Positions 16,103 to 25,330 of a stretch of DNA of 34,588 bases are shown here, in pieces (position 1 is the first letter of the stretch; each line of letters begins with the position of its first letter). Origin of the DNA: Fidelibacterota bacterium UBA1611 (GTDB lineage: Bacteria; Fidelibacterota; Marinisomatia; Marinisomatales; UBA1611); assembly GCA_002321855.1 (NCBI GenBank), contig DCMX01000032.1:2078-36665 (forward strand), written 5' to 3'. The notes under the pieces are model-generated. The model was not told where the DNA came from and made no database searches. It saw only the letters and a program-made list of their open reading frames with translations. The position numbers and the translations under genes were made by a program.

Positions 16103-17029
16103 ATGTTATCTATTGTTATACCTGTATTTAATGAACGTAAATCTCTTCCGCATTTATGGAAAGAAATCAATCATGTATTATCCGATGCATCAGAATGGGA
16201 AATAATATTCATTGATGATGGTTCTTCTGATGGTACAACAGAATACCTAGTTGATCTATGTAAAAATAACTCTGTAGCCAAACTTGTTCAATTTTACCGC
16301 AATTTTGGTAAATCAGCTGCTTTGTCGGAAGGGTTTAACCATGCTCAAGGCGATATAATCATTACAATGGATGGAGATCTGCAGGATGATCCAGAAGAAA
16401 TTCCACACCTGATCAAGAAATTAGAAGACGGTTATGATCTGGTCTCAGGATGGAAAAAGACGCGGCATGACCCTTGGACCAAAACATTTCCTTCCAAAAT
16501 ATTTAATATTGTTACCCGATTATTAACGGGTGTTAAGATCCATGATTTTAACTGTGGGCTAAAATGTTATCGACAAGCAGTAGTAAAATCTTTAGAGATC
16601 TTTGGCGGACGTCATCGCTATATCCCTGCATTAGCTGGCCAGAAAAATTTTAGGGTTGGTGAGATCGTAATTAATCATCGACCACGGAAATACGGTAAAA
16701 CAAAGTATGGAGGGTTACGCCTTTTTCATGGGTTTTTTGACCTAATGACCATATTATTCCTTAATCGTTACACTCAACAACCATTACACCTTTTCGGTAT
16801 TTTTGGGTTAATCGCATTTATCTTTGGCCTGGTATCTGAATTTGTTGTACTATATTACAAGTTTCGCATAGGAGACCCATTCTCTAAACATATTGCCTTG
16901 CTCATTTTTGGTGTGATGCTTATGGTGATCGGTATTCAGTTTTTTTCTATTGGTCTTTTAGGTGAAATGATGGCCCGGACTGGTCAAGGGCAGGAAAACA
17001 GGATCAAGGAAATAATATCATCCAGTTAA
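16103..17029 (+). CDS. GT2 glycosyltransferase, DPM1/GtrB/ArnC type, with two C-terminal spans
   Basis: This type transfers a sugar to a polyprenyl phosphate carrier at the cytoplasmic face. The 308-residue protein has the GT-A nucleotide site (SIVIPVFNE, IDDGSSDGT at 37-45), the metal-binding DxD as MDGDLQDDPEE (D90-D92), and DFNCGLKCYR near 148-157. Two membrane helices close the chain at about 228-251 and 263-287. The full pattern is that of polyisoprenyl-phosphate hexose synthases. It is the first gene of the glycan cluster, with the next glycosyltransferase 12 bases away. The sugar donor cannot be told. Confidence 0.88.
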   Translation: MLSIVIPVFNERKSLPHLWKEINHVLSDASEWEIIFIDDGSSDGTTEYLVDLCKNNSVAKLVQFYRNFGKSAALSEGFNHAQGDIIITMDGDLQDDPEEIPHLIKKLEDGYDLVSGWKKTRHDPWTKTFPSKIFNIVTRLLTGVKIHDFNCGLKCYRQAVVKSLEIFGGRHRYIPALAGQKNFRVGEIVINHRPRKYGKTKYGGLRLFHGFFDLMTILFLNRYTQQPLHLFGIFGLIAFIFGLVSEFVVLYYKFRIGDPFSKHIALLIFGVMLMVIGIQFFSIGLLGEMMARTGQGQENRIKEIISSS

Positions 17030-17041
17030 TCATCGTGATAT

Positions 17042-18073
17042 ATGATAACATCTACACCGATCATAAGTGTTATAACGCCCACTTATAACCGAGCGGATGA
17101 ACTAGGTCCGCTGATTCATTCACTACAAAATCAAACACTGGATCACTCCCTTTTTGAACTGATCATCTCAGATGATGGGTCAACAGATGACACGGCATCT
17201 GTTATAGATTCTTGGCGGAAAAAGATCAACTTTGAACTGCGCTATTTAACACAGGGTAACCAAGGTCCTGGCGCGGCAAGGAATCATGGCTTATCTAAGA
17301 GTAGAGGAGAGTTGATATTGTTTATTGATTCTGATTGTGAGGCTCATAGATCATGGGCAGAAACGATCTTAAATGCTTATCAACGTGGTGAGTTTGATGC
17401 CTGCGGGGGACCAGATAATGCTAAAAGTGATTTTACACTGCTTCAGAAAGCAATTGATTTTTCACTGACATCCTTTCTAACAACTGGCGGTATGCGGGGA
17501 CATAGTGATAAAATGATTGCCAAGTTCTATCCCCGCTCGCATAATATGGCCTTGAAAAGATCTGTGTATGAAAAGATTGGTGGTTTTGGTTCACTCCGCC
17601 ATGGTCAGGATATTGAACTAAGCTACCGGATTCATAAAAGTGGAGCACGAGTGAAATTCATAAAACATGCCATTGTTTACCATCGCAGGCGGACAACACT
17701 AAAAAAATTCTTTCGCCAGGTATTCAATTGGGGAGTGGCGAGAATTAATTTGGGGAAGATCGATAGTGTAATGCTTGAACCTATCCATTTTATTCCATCT
17801 ATCGCGACTCTCATCTCAATTATGATAATTGCAGGTACATTTTTTAATGGTCAGATATATTTTACGGTTATATCTATTGGGATCGGATTGTTGCTATTAG
17901 CCTGTGTGGTTGGCGGAATAAAAAACAAAAGCATACTTGTCACTTTAATTTTGATCATTGTAATCCCTTTACAGGTTATTGGATATGGATTGGGGTTCTT
18001 AATTGCATTTTTTAGCAGATTTATTCTTAATAGAGGCGAGTTCCCAGGTTTCACAAAAAGATATTACCAATAG
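17042..18073 (+). CDS. GT2 glycosyltransferase with C-terminal membrane segments
   Basis: The 343-residue protein has a GT-A domain: SVITPTYNRADEL at the N-terminus, SDDGSTDDT at about 43-51, and the DxD FIDSDCEAH at 94-102. NMALKRSVYEKIGGF near 170-184 marks the acceptor half, followed by GQDIELSYRI with the catalytic acid in an ExxY-like setting. About three or four hydrophobic helices follow after residue 240. It probably adds a sugar to a lipid-linked glycan at the inner membrane. Its TAG stop overlaps the GTG start of the next gene by one base. Confidence 0.85.
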   Translation: MITSTPIISVITPTYNRADELGPLIHSLQNQTLDHSLFELIISDDGSTDDTASVIDSWRKKINFELRYLTQGNQGPGAARNHGLSKSRGELILFIDSDCEAHRSWAETILNAYQRGEFDACGGPDNAKSDFTLLQKAIDFSLTSFLTTGGMRGHSDKMIAKFYPRSHNMALKRSVYEKIGGFGSLRHGQDIELSYRIHKSGARVKFIKHAIVYHRRRTTLKKFFRQVFNWGVARINLGKIDSVMLEPIHFIPSIATLISIMIIAGTFFNGQIYFTVISIGIGLLLLACVVGGIKNKSILVTLILIIVIPLQVIGYGLGFLIAFFSRFILNRGEFPGFTKRYYQ

Positions 18074-19344
18074 TGAAGAAAGTTTTAGTGATATCTTATT
18101 ACTGGCCCCCTAGCGGAGGTCCAGGGGTACAGCGCGTATTGAAATTTTGTAAATATTTACCAGAGTTTGGTTGGGAACCGATCGTACTAACGGTAAAAAA
18201 TGGAGAATTTCCATCACTGGATGAATCCCTCATAATTGAAGCGAAATCGATAAGAGTTCATTATGCAGGGGCAATATCCCCTTATGAATTATTCAAGGTC
18301 TTCTCTAAATCGAAACGAATCCAAACCCATCAATTAAGCGCTCAAACAAATGAACCGATCTTCAATAGGTTCGCTCGTTGGGTTCGGTATAATATGGTGG
18401 TTCCTGATGGACGCATAGGTTGGTATCCCGGTGCGGTAAGATTAGGTTTGAATATTCTTGAAAGTGAAGATATTGACCTAATTTTCTCTTCTGGACCACC
18501 CCATACATCCCATTTGATCGCAAGAAAATTATCTAAAAATTCCGGATTGAAATGGACGGCAGATTTTCGGGATCCGTGGACCGATCGTTTCTATTATGTT
18601 GAAGCGCCACGCAATAGATTAATACGATGGTTCGATAAAATACTTGAAAAAAAAGTACTGAGTAAAGCAGATCAAATAACTGTAGTTAGTCCGGGATTTT
18701 TCAATCAGTTAGATAGCCGTGCTCCAATAAAAGATAAATCGAAGATTCTTTTTAATGGGTTTGATGAAGAAGATTTCAAAGAAATGCCATTTCCTAAAAA
18801 GGGTAATGAGAATATCGTGATCTCACATATAGGCTCACTTTCAAGATCACAAAATCCGATCTTATTATTCAAGGCTATTCTTTCGTACTGTGGAGAATTT
18901 TCTAAAAATGGTATCAGGTTGAGACTTATAGGATCTGTCCATCCGGAAATAAAGGACACGATCAATAAGTTCAAATTGGACCACCTGGTAGAATTCATAG
19001 AATATTTACCTCATGCAGATGCTATCAAGCACATGATGGAATCTGATGCTCTATTAATTGTGATACCTGAACTTCCAGGAAATAATGGAATCATCCCTGG
19101 AAAATTGTATGAATACTTACGTAGCGGATCACAAATAATTCTAATTGGGAACGATAATTGTGATGCAGCCGATATTGTTAGGAGTGTCGGTGGATTTTGC
19201 ATTAACCAAAATCGACCGTATCTTGATATAGCAAAGATCACTTCTATCAAAACCCCGAGAGAAAAATCTAAATTAGATCAATACTCAAGGCGATATCAGA
19301 CAGAGATTTTATCAGAAATATTTTCGAATTGTGTTAACGCATAA
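18073..19344 (+). CDS. GT4-family glycosyltransferase
   Basis: The 423-residue GT-B enzyme opens with VLVISYYWPPSGGPGVQRV, the glycine-rich acceptor-side loop of GT4 proteins that act on lipid-linked or surface sugars. WTADFRDPWTDR near 165 and DQITVVSPGFFNQL near 204-217 belong to the middle linker. The C-terminal donor half shows ISHIGSLSRSQNPILLF and then GIIPGKLYEYLRSG, with the conserved Glu for nucleotide ribose. The start is GTG 18073, overlapping the previous stop. It probably extends the same glycan as its neighbours. Confidence 0.85.
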   Translation: MKKVLVISYYWPPSGGPGVQRVLKFCKYLPEFGWEPIVLTVKNGEFPSLDESLIIEAKSIRVHYAGAISPYELFKVFSKSKRIQTHQLSAQTNEPIFNRFARWVRYNMVVPDGRIGWYPGAVRLGLNILESEDIDLIFSSGPPHTSHLIARKLSKNSGLKWTADFRDPWTDRFYYVEAPRNRLIRWFDKILEKKVLSKADQITVVSPGFFNQLDSRAPIKDKSKILFNGFDEEDFKEMPFPKKGNENIVISHIGSLSRSQNPILLFKAILSYCGEFSKNGIRLRLIGSVHPEIKDTINKFKLDHLVEFIEYLPHADAIKHMMESDALLIVIPELPGNNGIIPGKLYEYLRSGSQIILIGNDNCDAADIVRSVGGFCINQNRPYLDIAKITSIKTPREKSKLDQYSRRYQTEILSEIFSNCVNA

Positions 19345-20388
19345 ATGGTCGAGTTCAAACAATTCATCAAATCAATTCTACTAATGGTCAGGTTACCTTT
19401 TCTAAGGTTATTCAGTAGCACATTTTTTTTGAGCGCATTCTTTTACAGTATTTTTTCCAGTGCATTTTGGAGGGAATTCAATAGTGTTTTGATCGGACGG
19501 TATTTGTATTTAAAGCGTTTACATGAAAAATCGGAAAATATGTTCTTATTGAGGAGAAATGTCCATCGTTTAGAAAAGGGTTTGCTCATGCGGCCCCGTA
19601 GATCTGTTTTTGGATTAAAATATATTGAAGAACTGATAAATGTATATGAAGGATTAGTCAGTAAGGATATAGAAAATGATTTGTCAATAAAGAATCAATT
19701 AATCTGGGCCCATGATGTGTTGGAAAAATATTTCTCTGTTGTGGGAGAACATACGATAATTTCTAAGTGTAGAGACCAATTCGAGAAGATTGATATAGCA
19801 TATGAGTCTGATGAGAAAAAGGTTCCTTTTAACCTGATTACTAAAGGTTCACCAGTTCAATATGACGAATTTTTCAAATTGACAAAGAATAGACGTTCAG
19901 TACGCTGGTTTCTCCCAAAACCCGTTCCAAGGAAAATGATCGACCAAGCTATTTTAGCTGCCGTTCAATCGCCAAGCTCTTGTAATCGTCTGCCATATGA
20001 ATTCCGAGTTATTGATGATGAGAAAATGGTTAAAGAAGTGTCGACCATACCCATGGGTACAAAGGGATTTGCCGATAATATACCGGTGATTATCGCTGTT
20101 GTTGGTCATCTTGATGCATTTTTCAACGAGAGGGACCGACACCTGATTTATATCGATGCCAGTTTAGCATCAATGGCGATGGTATTATCCTTCGAAACTA
20201 TGGGATTATCAACCTGCTGTTTGAACTGGCCGGATATTCCCAAGCGGGAGAAGAGCATAAAAAAAGTACTAAACCTTGAACGAAAAAATCGTGTTATCAT
20301 GCTCCTGGCTGTAGGATGGGCAGACCCGGAAGGTAAAGTAGCTTACTCTGAAAAAAAACCATTGGACCTTATCCGTAAATATAATTGA
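19345..20388 (+). CDS. Nitroreductase-fold protein with unusual N-terminal extension, in glycan cluster
   Basis: The 347-residue protein begins directly after the preceding stop (TAA-ATG). Residues 1-50 are hydrophobic or amphipathic and could attach it to the membrane. Residues 70-130 include HRLEKGLLMRP and VFGLKYIEEL, a conserved-looking block I have seen only with such proteins. From about 175 the FMN-binding nitroreductase fold appears: KNRRSVRWF (FMN-contacting Arg), AILAAVQSPSSCNRLPYEF, and ASLASMAMVLSFETMGLSTCCLNWP, a usual pattern for the flavin-side helix. It is likely an FMN or FMNH2 oxidoreductase acting on a sugar or cofactor. The substrate is unknown. The polysaccharide pyruvyl transferase follows with a one-base overlap. 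Confidence 0.75.
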   Translation: MVEFKQFIKSILLMVRLPFLRLFSSTFFLSAFFYSIFSSAFWREFNSVLIGRYLYLKRLHEKSENMFLLRRNVHRLEKGLLMRPRRSVFGLKYIEELINVYEGLVSKDIENDLSIKNQLIWAHDVLEKYFSVVGEHTIISKCRDQFEKIDIAYESDEKKVPFNLITKGSPVQYDEFFKLTKNRRSVRWFLPKPVPRKMIDQAILAAVQSPSSCNRLPYEFRVIDDEKMVKEVSTIPMGTKGFADNIPVIIAVVGHLDAFFNERDRHLIYIDASLASMAMVLSFETMGLSTCCLNWPDIPKREKSIKKVLNLERKNRVIMLLAVGWADPEGKVAYSEKKPLDLIRKYN

Positions 20389-21533
20389 TGGTCATTGAGA
20401 TAAAAGGAGCTGCTTTTGTCAACAAGGGCGCTCAGCTTATGCTAAAAGCTTTGATTACAAAAAGAGAATTATTTAGTGATGATTCTATTTTTGTGATGCA
20501 TATGATGTCCGGATCTTTCTCCGATAGAAATTCCTACCGATTGGGACATTTAGCATGGCTACACACATGGAATTATCTTCCTGCAGCAACTTTAACAGAT
20601 ACCTTCTTTTCTTATTTTCCCCGTAAACTTAGAAAAAAGTATAATATATGGTTGAAGAATGAGGTCAAATGGGTATTGGATATCTCAGGTTTTATCTACT
20701 CCGATGATTTTGGGTCAAAGCCGTCCAGTAGAATGGCAGACTATTATCGACAATTACGAAAAGCCGGTGCAAGGATCATTATTATGCCTCAGGCAATGGG
20801 TCCATTTGAAAAACCTAATGTCAGAGAATCCGTTCTTAAGATCATAGATGCTGCTGAGCTTATCTTTATTAGGGACGATATATCATTTGGCCATGTAACC
20901 GAATTGGCAGGTCATTTAGAGAAAATAATCTACGCTCCTGATTTTACACTTTCGTTAATGGGTAAGGAGAATGAAAAGTACAATGATTTGAAGGATAGAG
21001 TGTGCATTATACCCAATGAAAAGTTATTCAGATCACACACTATCGACAAAAATAAGTATATCGGACTAATCAATTCTATCATTTTATTTTGCAGTAAGAA
21101 AAAGGCTCGTCCTTTTCTGCTACTACATGAATATAATAAGGATAATTCTCTCCTGGAGAGCCTCAAAGGAAAAATCGATATGTCTTTAGATATCATAAGT
21201 GAAAGTGACCCGCTTGTACTTAAGGGTATTATTGGTAGTTCGAAATTGGTTATCAGTTCACGCTATCATGGCCTCATAAATGCGCTCTACCAATCTGTAC
21301 CTGTTATTGCAACAGGCTGGAGTCATAAATATGAAGCATTAATGAATGAATATGATCTTGGAGATTATATGATCTCTGATTATGATCCTCGATCAATAAG
21401 TCACATGATGACCGATCTCTTTGATACAATTATGTCAGATACCATAACTAAAAGGATTTCTCTGGAAAACGCAAGACGGGAAAAGAGATTGAATGAAATG
21501 TGGAAGCAAATCACCACTGTAATGCAAACGTAG
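20388..21533 (+). CDS. Polysaccharide pyruvyl transferase family protein
   Basis: The enzyme family (WcaK/CsaB) transfers pyruvate from phosphoenolpyruvate to a sugar, forming a ketal, in exopolysaccharide or wall polymers. The 381-residue product starts with MVIEIKGAAFVNKGAQLML, the usual N-terminal loop. It shows GARIIIMPQAMGPFE near residue 128-142 and the C-terminal signature SSRYHGLINALYQSVPVIA followed by WSHKYEALM. An in-frame TTG sits just before ATG 20388; ATG overlaps the previous stop (TGATG), so I take it. It fits as decoration of the glycan made by this cluster. Confidence 0.85.
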   Translation: MVIEIKGAAFVNKGAQLMLKALITKRELFSDDSIFVMHMMSGSFSDRNSYRLGHLAWLHTWNYLPAATLTDTFFSYFPRKLRKKYNIWLKNEVKWVLDISGFIYSDDFGSKPSSRMADYYRQLRKAGARIIIMPQAMGPFEKPNVRESVLKIIDAAELIFIRDDISFGHVTELAGHLEKIIYAPDFTLSLMGKENEKYNDLKDRVCIIPNEKLFRSHTIDKNKYIGLINSIILFCSKKKARPFLLLHEYNKDNSLLESLKGKIDMSLDIISESDPLVLKGIIGSSKLVISSRYHGLINALYQSVPVIATGWSHKYEALMNEYDLGDYMISDYDPRSISHMMTDLFDTIMSDTITKRISLENARREKRLNEMWKQITTVMQT

Positions 21534-21542
21534 CATTTTTCT

Positions 21543-23012
21543 ATGGCAATACGAAAACCAGTAATTACAGCTGGGAAACAGGGTTTTATTTATGGATCAG
21601 GAAACATACTCAATAAACTTGCGTCTTTTCTGCTAATTCCTGTTTATACGGTATTTCTCCCAACATCAGTCGTGGGTATCTTGATCTTAATTGAATTGTT
21701 CGAGAATCTTCTTGTCAATTTTCTACCCTATGGAGTTGCCTATGGTATGTGGGAGAAATTAAAAAAAGAGCCCGAGAAAAAATTCCAATCCTTTTCTTCT
21801 GCTTTTTACTCGTCACTAATAACCACATCCTTAGCCATTTTACTATTATACCTTAGCAGTGGATCGTTCATATACTTTTTAGGGATACCTGAGGATATAG
21901 ATTGGGTCTATAAATTGATCCTTTTGAATATTCTATTCAATGTTCAGATCCGCGTTTTTCTTTGGTTTATTCAATATGAGGGAAAAGCAATTCAATTTAT
22001 AGCAGTATCATTTATACAATTTGCAGGGACCCTTCTTTTATCTATCCTGTTTGTTGTATACCAGGGAAAAGGTCTGGAAGGATTTATAATTGGGAAATTT
22101 TTTTCTTACCTGGTTGTATTTGTAGGTTGCCTTTTATATACGCTATTCAAATATCCTAAAACCATTGACTTCTATCGATATATATCCATGTTGCGGTTTG
22201 GATTCCCATTAATGGTCTTAGGATTGACTCATCCCATAATAACAATATTGGATAGATTTGTAATGCGGATGATAGAGCTACCTTTGGATCAGATCGGTAT
22301 CTACAGTGTCGGCTATAAATTTGGTATGATCATTAATATGATTCTCGTGATTCCCATGCAGCGTGTGTGGAGCCCAATGATGTTTAAATTGGGGCTTAAA
22401 GAAGATAACCTCCAGTATCACCGGGATTTTCTGCTTTATTATTCAATAATTGGAATGAGCCTATTTGTAGGGCTGTTATTATTTAGCAGGGAAATATTAG
22501 GAGCGATAGCTACTGTTTCATATGATTCCGCCGCAAGTATCATACCGATAATTGCACTGGCCTATTTTTTCCATGGTTACCGAATATTTTTCCAGGCTGG
22601 AGCTGCCTTGACAGGAAAAACATGGGATCTGATACTTATACCAATGATAACTATTTGTGTTAGTGGAATCATAAATTATCTGCTAATTCTTCAGCATGGT
22701 GTAATAGGAGCTGCTATTGCCACACTAATATCCTATCTATTATTGGATATCATAGTGTATATAGTTTCCGGTCGGTCTTTAAATATCGAATGGGAATGGA
22801 AAAAACTGGTAAACCTTTTTTTGTTGGTTGGTATTATAGTATACGTATTTTTCAATTTCATACTTTCCCTTGATCGTGATGTTCTATTATTCGAAAAATT
22901 GTTACTCTTGATAATTTTTTTTATTGGCTTGGTTGTTTTTCGTATCATTGGGTTAAAAGAGCTCAATAGTATAAAATGGATAGTTCAAAGAATATTAAGG
23001 ATGGATCCTTGA
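21543..23012 (+). CDS. Oligosaccharide flippase (Wzx/MATE-like)
   Basis: The 489-residue protein has about 14 hydrophobic segments and the pattern of polysaccharide-biosynthesis flippases of the MOP superfamily (KQGFIYGSGNILNKLASFLL at the start; RFGFPLMVLGLTHPIITILD in the middle). These proteins move lipid-linked oligosaccharides across the inner membrane. No polymerase (Wzy) or chain-length regulator (Wzz) is seen in the window, so polymerisation is either elsewhere or absent. It lies nine bases after the pyruvyl transferase, and its 3' end overlaps the YfhO-like gene by 37 bases if the upstream start of that gene is used. Confidence 0.85.
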   Translation: MAIRKPVITAGKQGFIYGSGNILNKLASFLLIPVYTVFLPTSVVGILILIELFENLLVNFLPYGVAYGMWEKLKKEPEKKFQSFSSAFYSSLITTSLAILLLYLSSGSFIYFLGIPEDIDWVYKLILLNILFNVQIRVFLWFIQYEGKAIQFIAVSFIQFAGTLLLSILFVVYQGKGLEGFIIGKFFSYLVVFVGCLLYTLFKYPKTIDFYRYISMLRFGFPLMVLGLTHPIITILDRFVMRMIELPLDQIGIYSVGYKFGMIINMILVIPMQRVWSPMMFKLGLKEDNLQYHRDFLLYYSIIGMSLFVGLLLFSREILGAIATVSYDSAASIIPIIALAYFFHGYRIFFQAGAALTGKTWDLILIPMITICVSGIINYLLILQHGVIGAAIATLISYLLLDIIVYIVSGRSLNIEWEWKKLVNLFLLVGIIVYVFFNFILSLDRDVLLFEKLLLLIIFFIGLVVFRIIGLKELNSIKWIVQRILRMDP

Positions 23013-25330
23013 AAGATAAAAAGTATATCCCCTTTTTGATTTTGTTTATAACTGCCCTTTTTCTCTGGAAAATGATTGTCTATGGATATATCCCTTTGGC
23101 AAATGACATGGTTGCTCATGAACCTATTAAAAAGTGGATCGCTACTACATCAGAATTCCCACATTGGTTTCCAAATCTATTCTCAGGGCTTCCATCTTAT
23201 GGAGGTTATATCTATACGCCAGGTGATCCCATAAAACCAATTTTGGATATCATTCTTTTCAACAAAGGTGTAAAAATATGGTTCTATTTTACACTTGGGG
23301 GACTGGGTCTTTTCTATTTTCTACGTTTTCTGGGAAAAAGTATTTTCCCTGCCCTATTTGGCGGAATTTCCTATGCCCTGACACCTTATGGGTTTGGTCT
23401 GATCAATGCTGGTCACAACAATAAGATCATGGCAATGGCCTTTATACCATGGATCCTATTTGCTATCATGTATACAATGAGAACCAGATCTCTAAGATCA
23501 ATACTTTTTCTCAGCATCCTCACGGCACTGCAATTATGGGCTAATCACCCTCAAATAGTATATTATACCTGGATGATGGTAGGTGTGTGGTGGCTATGGA
23601 GTATATGCTTTGATCTAAAGGATAAGACTTTTTCTGTATATAGGACCGGATCGAGCTTAGGTCTTATTTGTTCTGGTCTGTTCTTAGCTTTTTTAATGGT
23701 ATCTGATCCCTATATAGATGTCTATACTTTTCAAAAGTATTCTAATCGTGGTGCGCCTTCTGTGACAGATAAAACAGATGACACAAGAACTGGCACAAAG
23801 TGGGATTATGCGACCCAATGGTCCTTCCATCCTAAAGAGACCATCTCATTTCTATACCCGTATCATTATGGACTACAGAATTTTCCCGCAAAGGATATGA
23901 GCGCCGCAGCATATTGGGGATATATGCCGTTCACCCAATCCACCCATTATTTGGGATTGATGGTGATACTTTTAGCAGTTTTAGGTGCCTTGCTCAGAAA
24001 ACCTGATCGCTATGAATTATTTTTTTGGTTATCCAGCTTTTTAGTTCTTCTGATCGGTTTTGGGAGCCATTTTCCAGTGCTTTATAAACCATTGTTCGCA
24101 ATAGCGCCATTCTTTTCAAAATTCAGGATTCCTTCCATGATCTATATTCTGCTTGCGGTCACAATACCGTGTCTTGCTGCAAATGGTATGGATTTACTTA
24201 TAGAAAAGGGAAAACAAAAAGAAACCCTTATTAAGTGTCAATGGTTCTTTGGGAGCTTTATTGGGTTAACCCTATTATTATTTTTATTTGGTGAGTCTCT
24301 TTTATCTTTTTCATCGATAGGAGATAGTCGTTTCAACCCTGCTTTGATCTCCAAAGTGCAAGATATCAGGGTAGATCTTTTTCATAAAGGTTTATTATTA
24401 GCGCTGACCATAGTTGGAGCAGGATTTGGTCTGGTATGGGCTTATACCAAAGGACACCTGAACGCATGGGTCTTCTCTGTTATGATTATCATGTTATCTT
24501 TAGTTGACCTATGGATAGTTGATCAGGAATTTTTAAAGTTGAAACCTGCCAAGAATATGGGCGCCCAGTTCAGAATGGATCCAGTGATCTCATATCTTCT
24601 TGAAGACAAAGGTCATTACAGAATATTTCCTGCTGATGAATTGAGTTCGAACAGATATGGCTACTGGGGTATTGAGAGCATCGGTGGATATCGTGCTGTC
24701 AAACTTCGACACTATCAGGACCTGATGGATGCTGGAGGTTTCGGAAGACCTGCTATATTAAGTATGTTAAATGTGAAGTATCTGATCACGGGGAAAAAAG
24801 TACGCAATACATCATTTATACCTGCGCCAAATGTTAAAGGTATCTATGAGAATAAGGATGTCATGCCCAGGGCCTGGTTAGTAGGAAACGTTGAGAGTGT
24901 TACAGACCAAAAAGCATCTTTATCTAAAATAATTTCTAAATCATTCAGGCCGCAAAGAACAGCAGTTGTAGTCAATTATACAGGGCCAGACCTACCTGGA
25001 ACCGTGCAGGGTACTGCTACGATAAGATCACTCATAGAAAATGAGATACTTATTGATGTTCAGACAGATAGCTCAGCCTTGCTTGTTCTATCAGAAGTTT
25101 ATTATGCACCGGGATGGAAGTGCGATATAAATGGAGAGCCCACAAAGATATTTCAAACAGATCATGTTCTGCGATCCATTTACGTTCCAAAGGGACAGCA
25201 CGAGGTCAAATTCTATTATGATCATGGTTCGTGGAAGATTGCGAGAATAGCTTCCCGTAGTTCATTTTTATTCTTGGTGTGTGCCCTTTTTTTTCTATCT
25301 TGGAAAGATAACAAGAGAGCCGAGATATAA
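22976..25330 (+). CDS. YfhO-family membrane protein, GT-C-like
   Basis: The 784-residue protein has about 12 membrane spans and a C-terminal extracytoplasmic region of about 230 residues. The pattern near the N-terminus (YIPLANDMVAHEPIKKW, then FSGLPSYGGYIY and later GHNNKIMAMAFIPW) matches YfhO-like proteins, members of the GT-C superfamily linked to glycosylation of wall or teichoic polymers. Asp and Glu in the first outer loop fit catalytic positions. ATG 22976 overlaps the flippase by 37 bases and has no ribosome-binding site. TTG 23009 has AAGGA 7 bases upstream (22997-23001) and a 4-base overlap, so it may be the true start. The C-terminal beta-rich part (YYAPGWKCDINGEPTKIF) is also typical. 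Confidence 0.8.
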   Translation: MDSSKNIKDGSLKDKKYIPFLILFITALFLWKMIVYGYIPLANDMVAHEPIKKWIATTSEFPHWFPNLFSGLPSYGGYIYTPGDPIKPILDIILFNKGVKIWFYFTLGGLGLFYFLRFLGKSIFPALFGGISYALTPYGFGLINAGHNNKIMAMAFIPWILFAIMYTMRTRSLRSILFLSILTALQLWANHPQIVYYTWMMVGVWWLWSICFDLKDKTFSVYRTGSSLGLICSGLFLAFLMVSDPYIDVYTFQKYSNRGAPSVTDKTDDTRTGTKWDYATQWSFHPKETISFLYPYHYGLQNFPAKDMSAAAYWGYMPFTQSTHYLGLMVILLAVLGALLRKPDRYELFFWLSSFLVLLIGFGSHFPVLYKPLFAIAPFFSKFRIPSMIYILLAVTIPCLAANGMDLLIEKGKQKETLIKCQWFFGSFIGLTLLLFLFGESLLSFSSIGDSRFNPALISKVQDIRVDLFHKGLLLALTIVGAGFGLVWAYTKGHLNAWVFSVMIIMLSLVDLWIVDQEFLKLKPAKNMGAQFRMDPVISYLLEDKGHYRIFPADELSSNRYGYWGIESIGGYRAVKLRHYQDLMDAGGFGRPAILSMLNVKYLITGKKVRNTSFIPAPNVKGIYENKDVMPRAWLVGNVESVTDQKASLSKIISKSFRPQRTAVVVNYTGPDLPGTVQGTATIRSLIENEILIDVQTDSSALLVLSEVYYAPGWKCDINGEPTKIFQTDHVLRSIYVPKGQHEVKFYYDHGSWKIARIASRSSFLFLVCALFFLSWKDNKRAEI

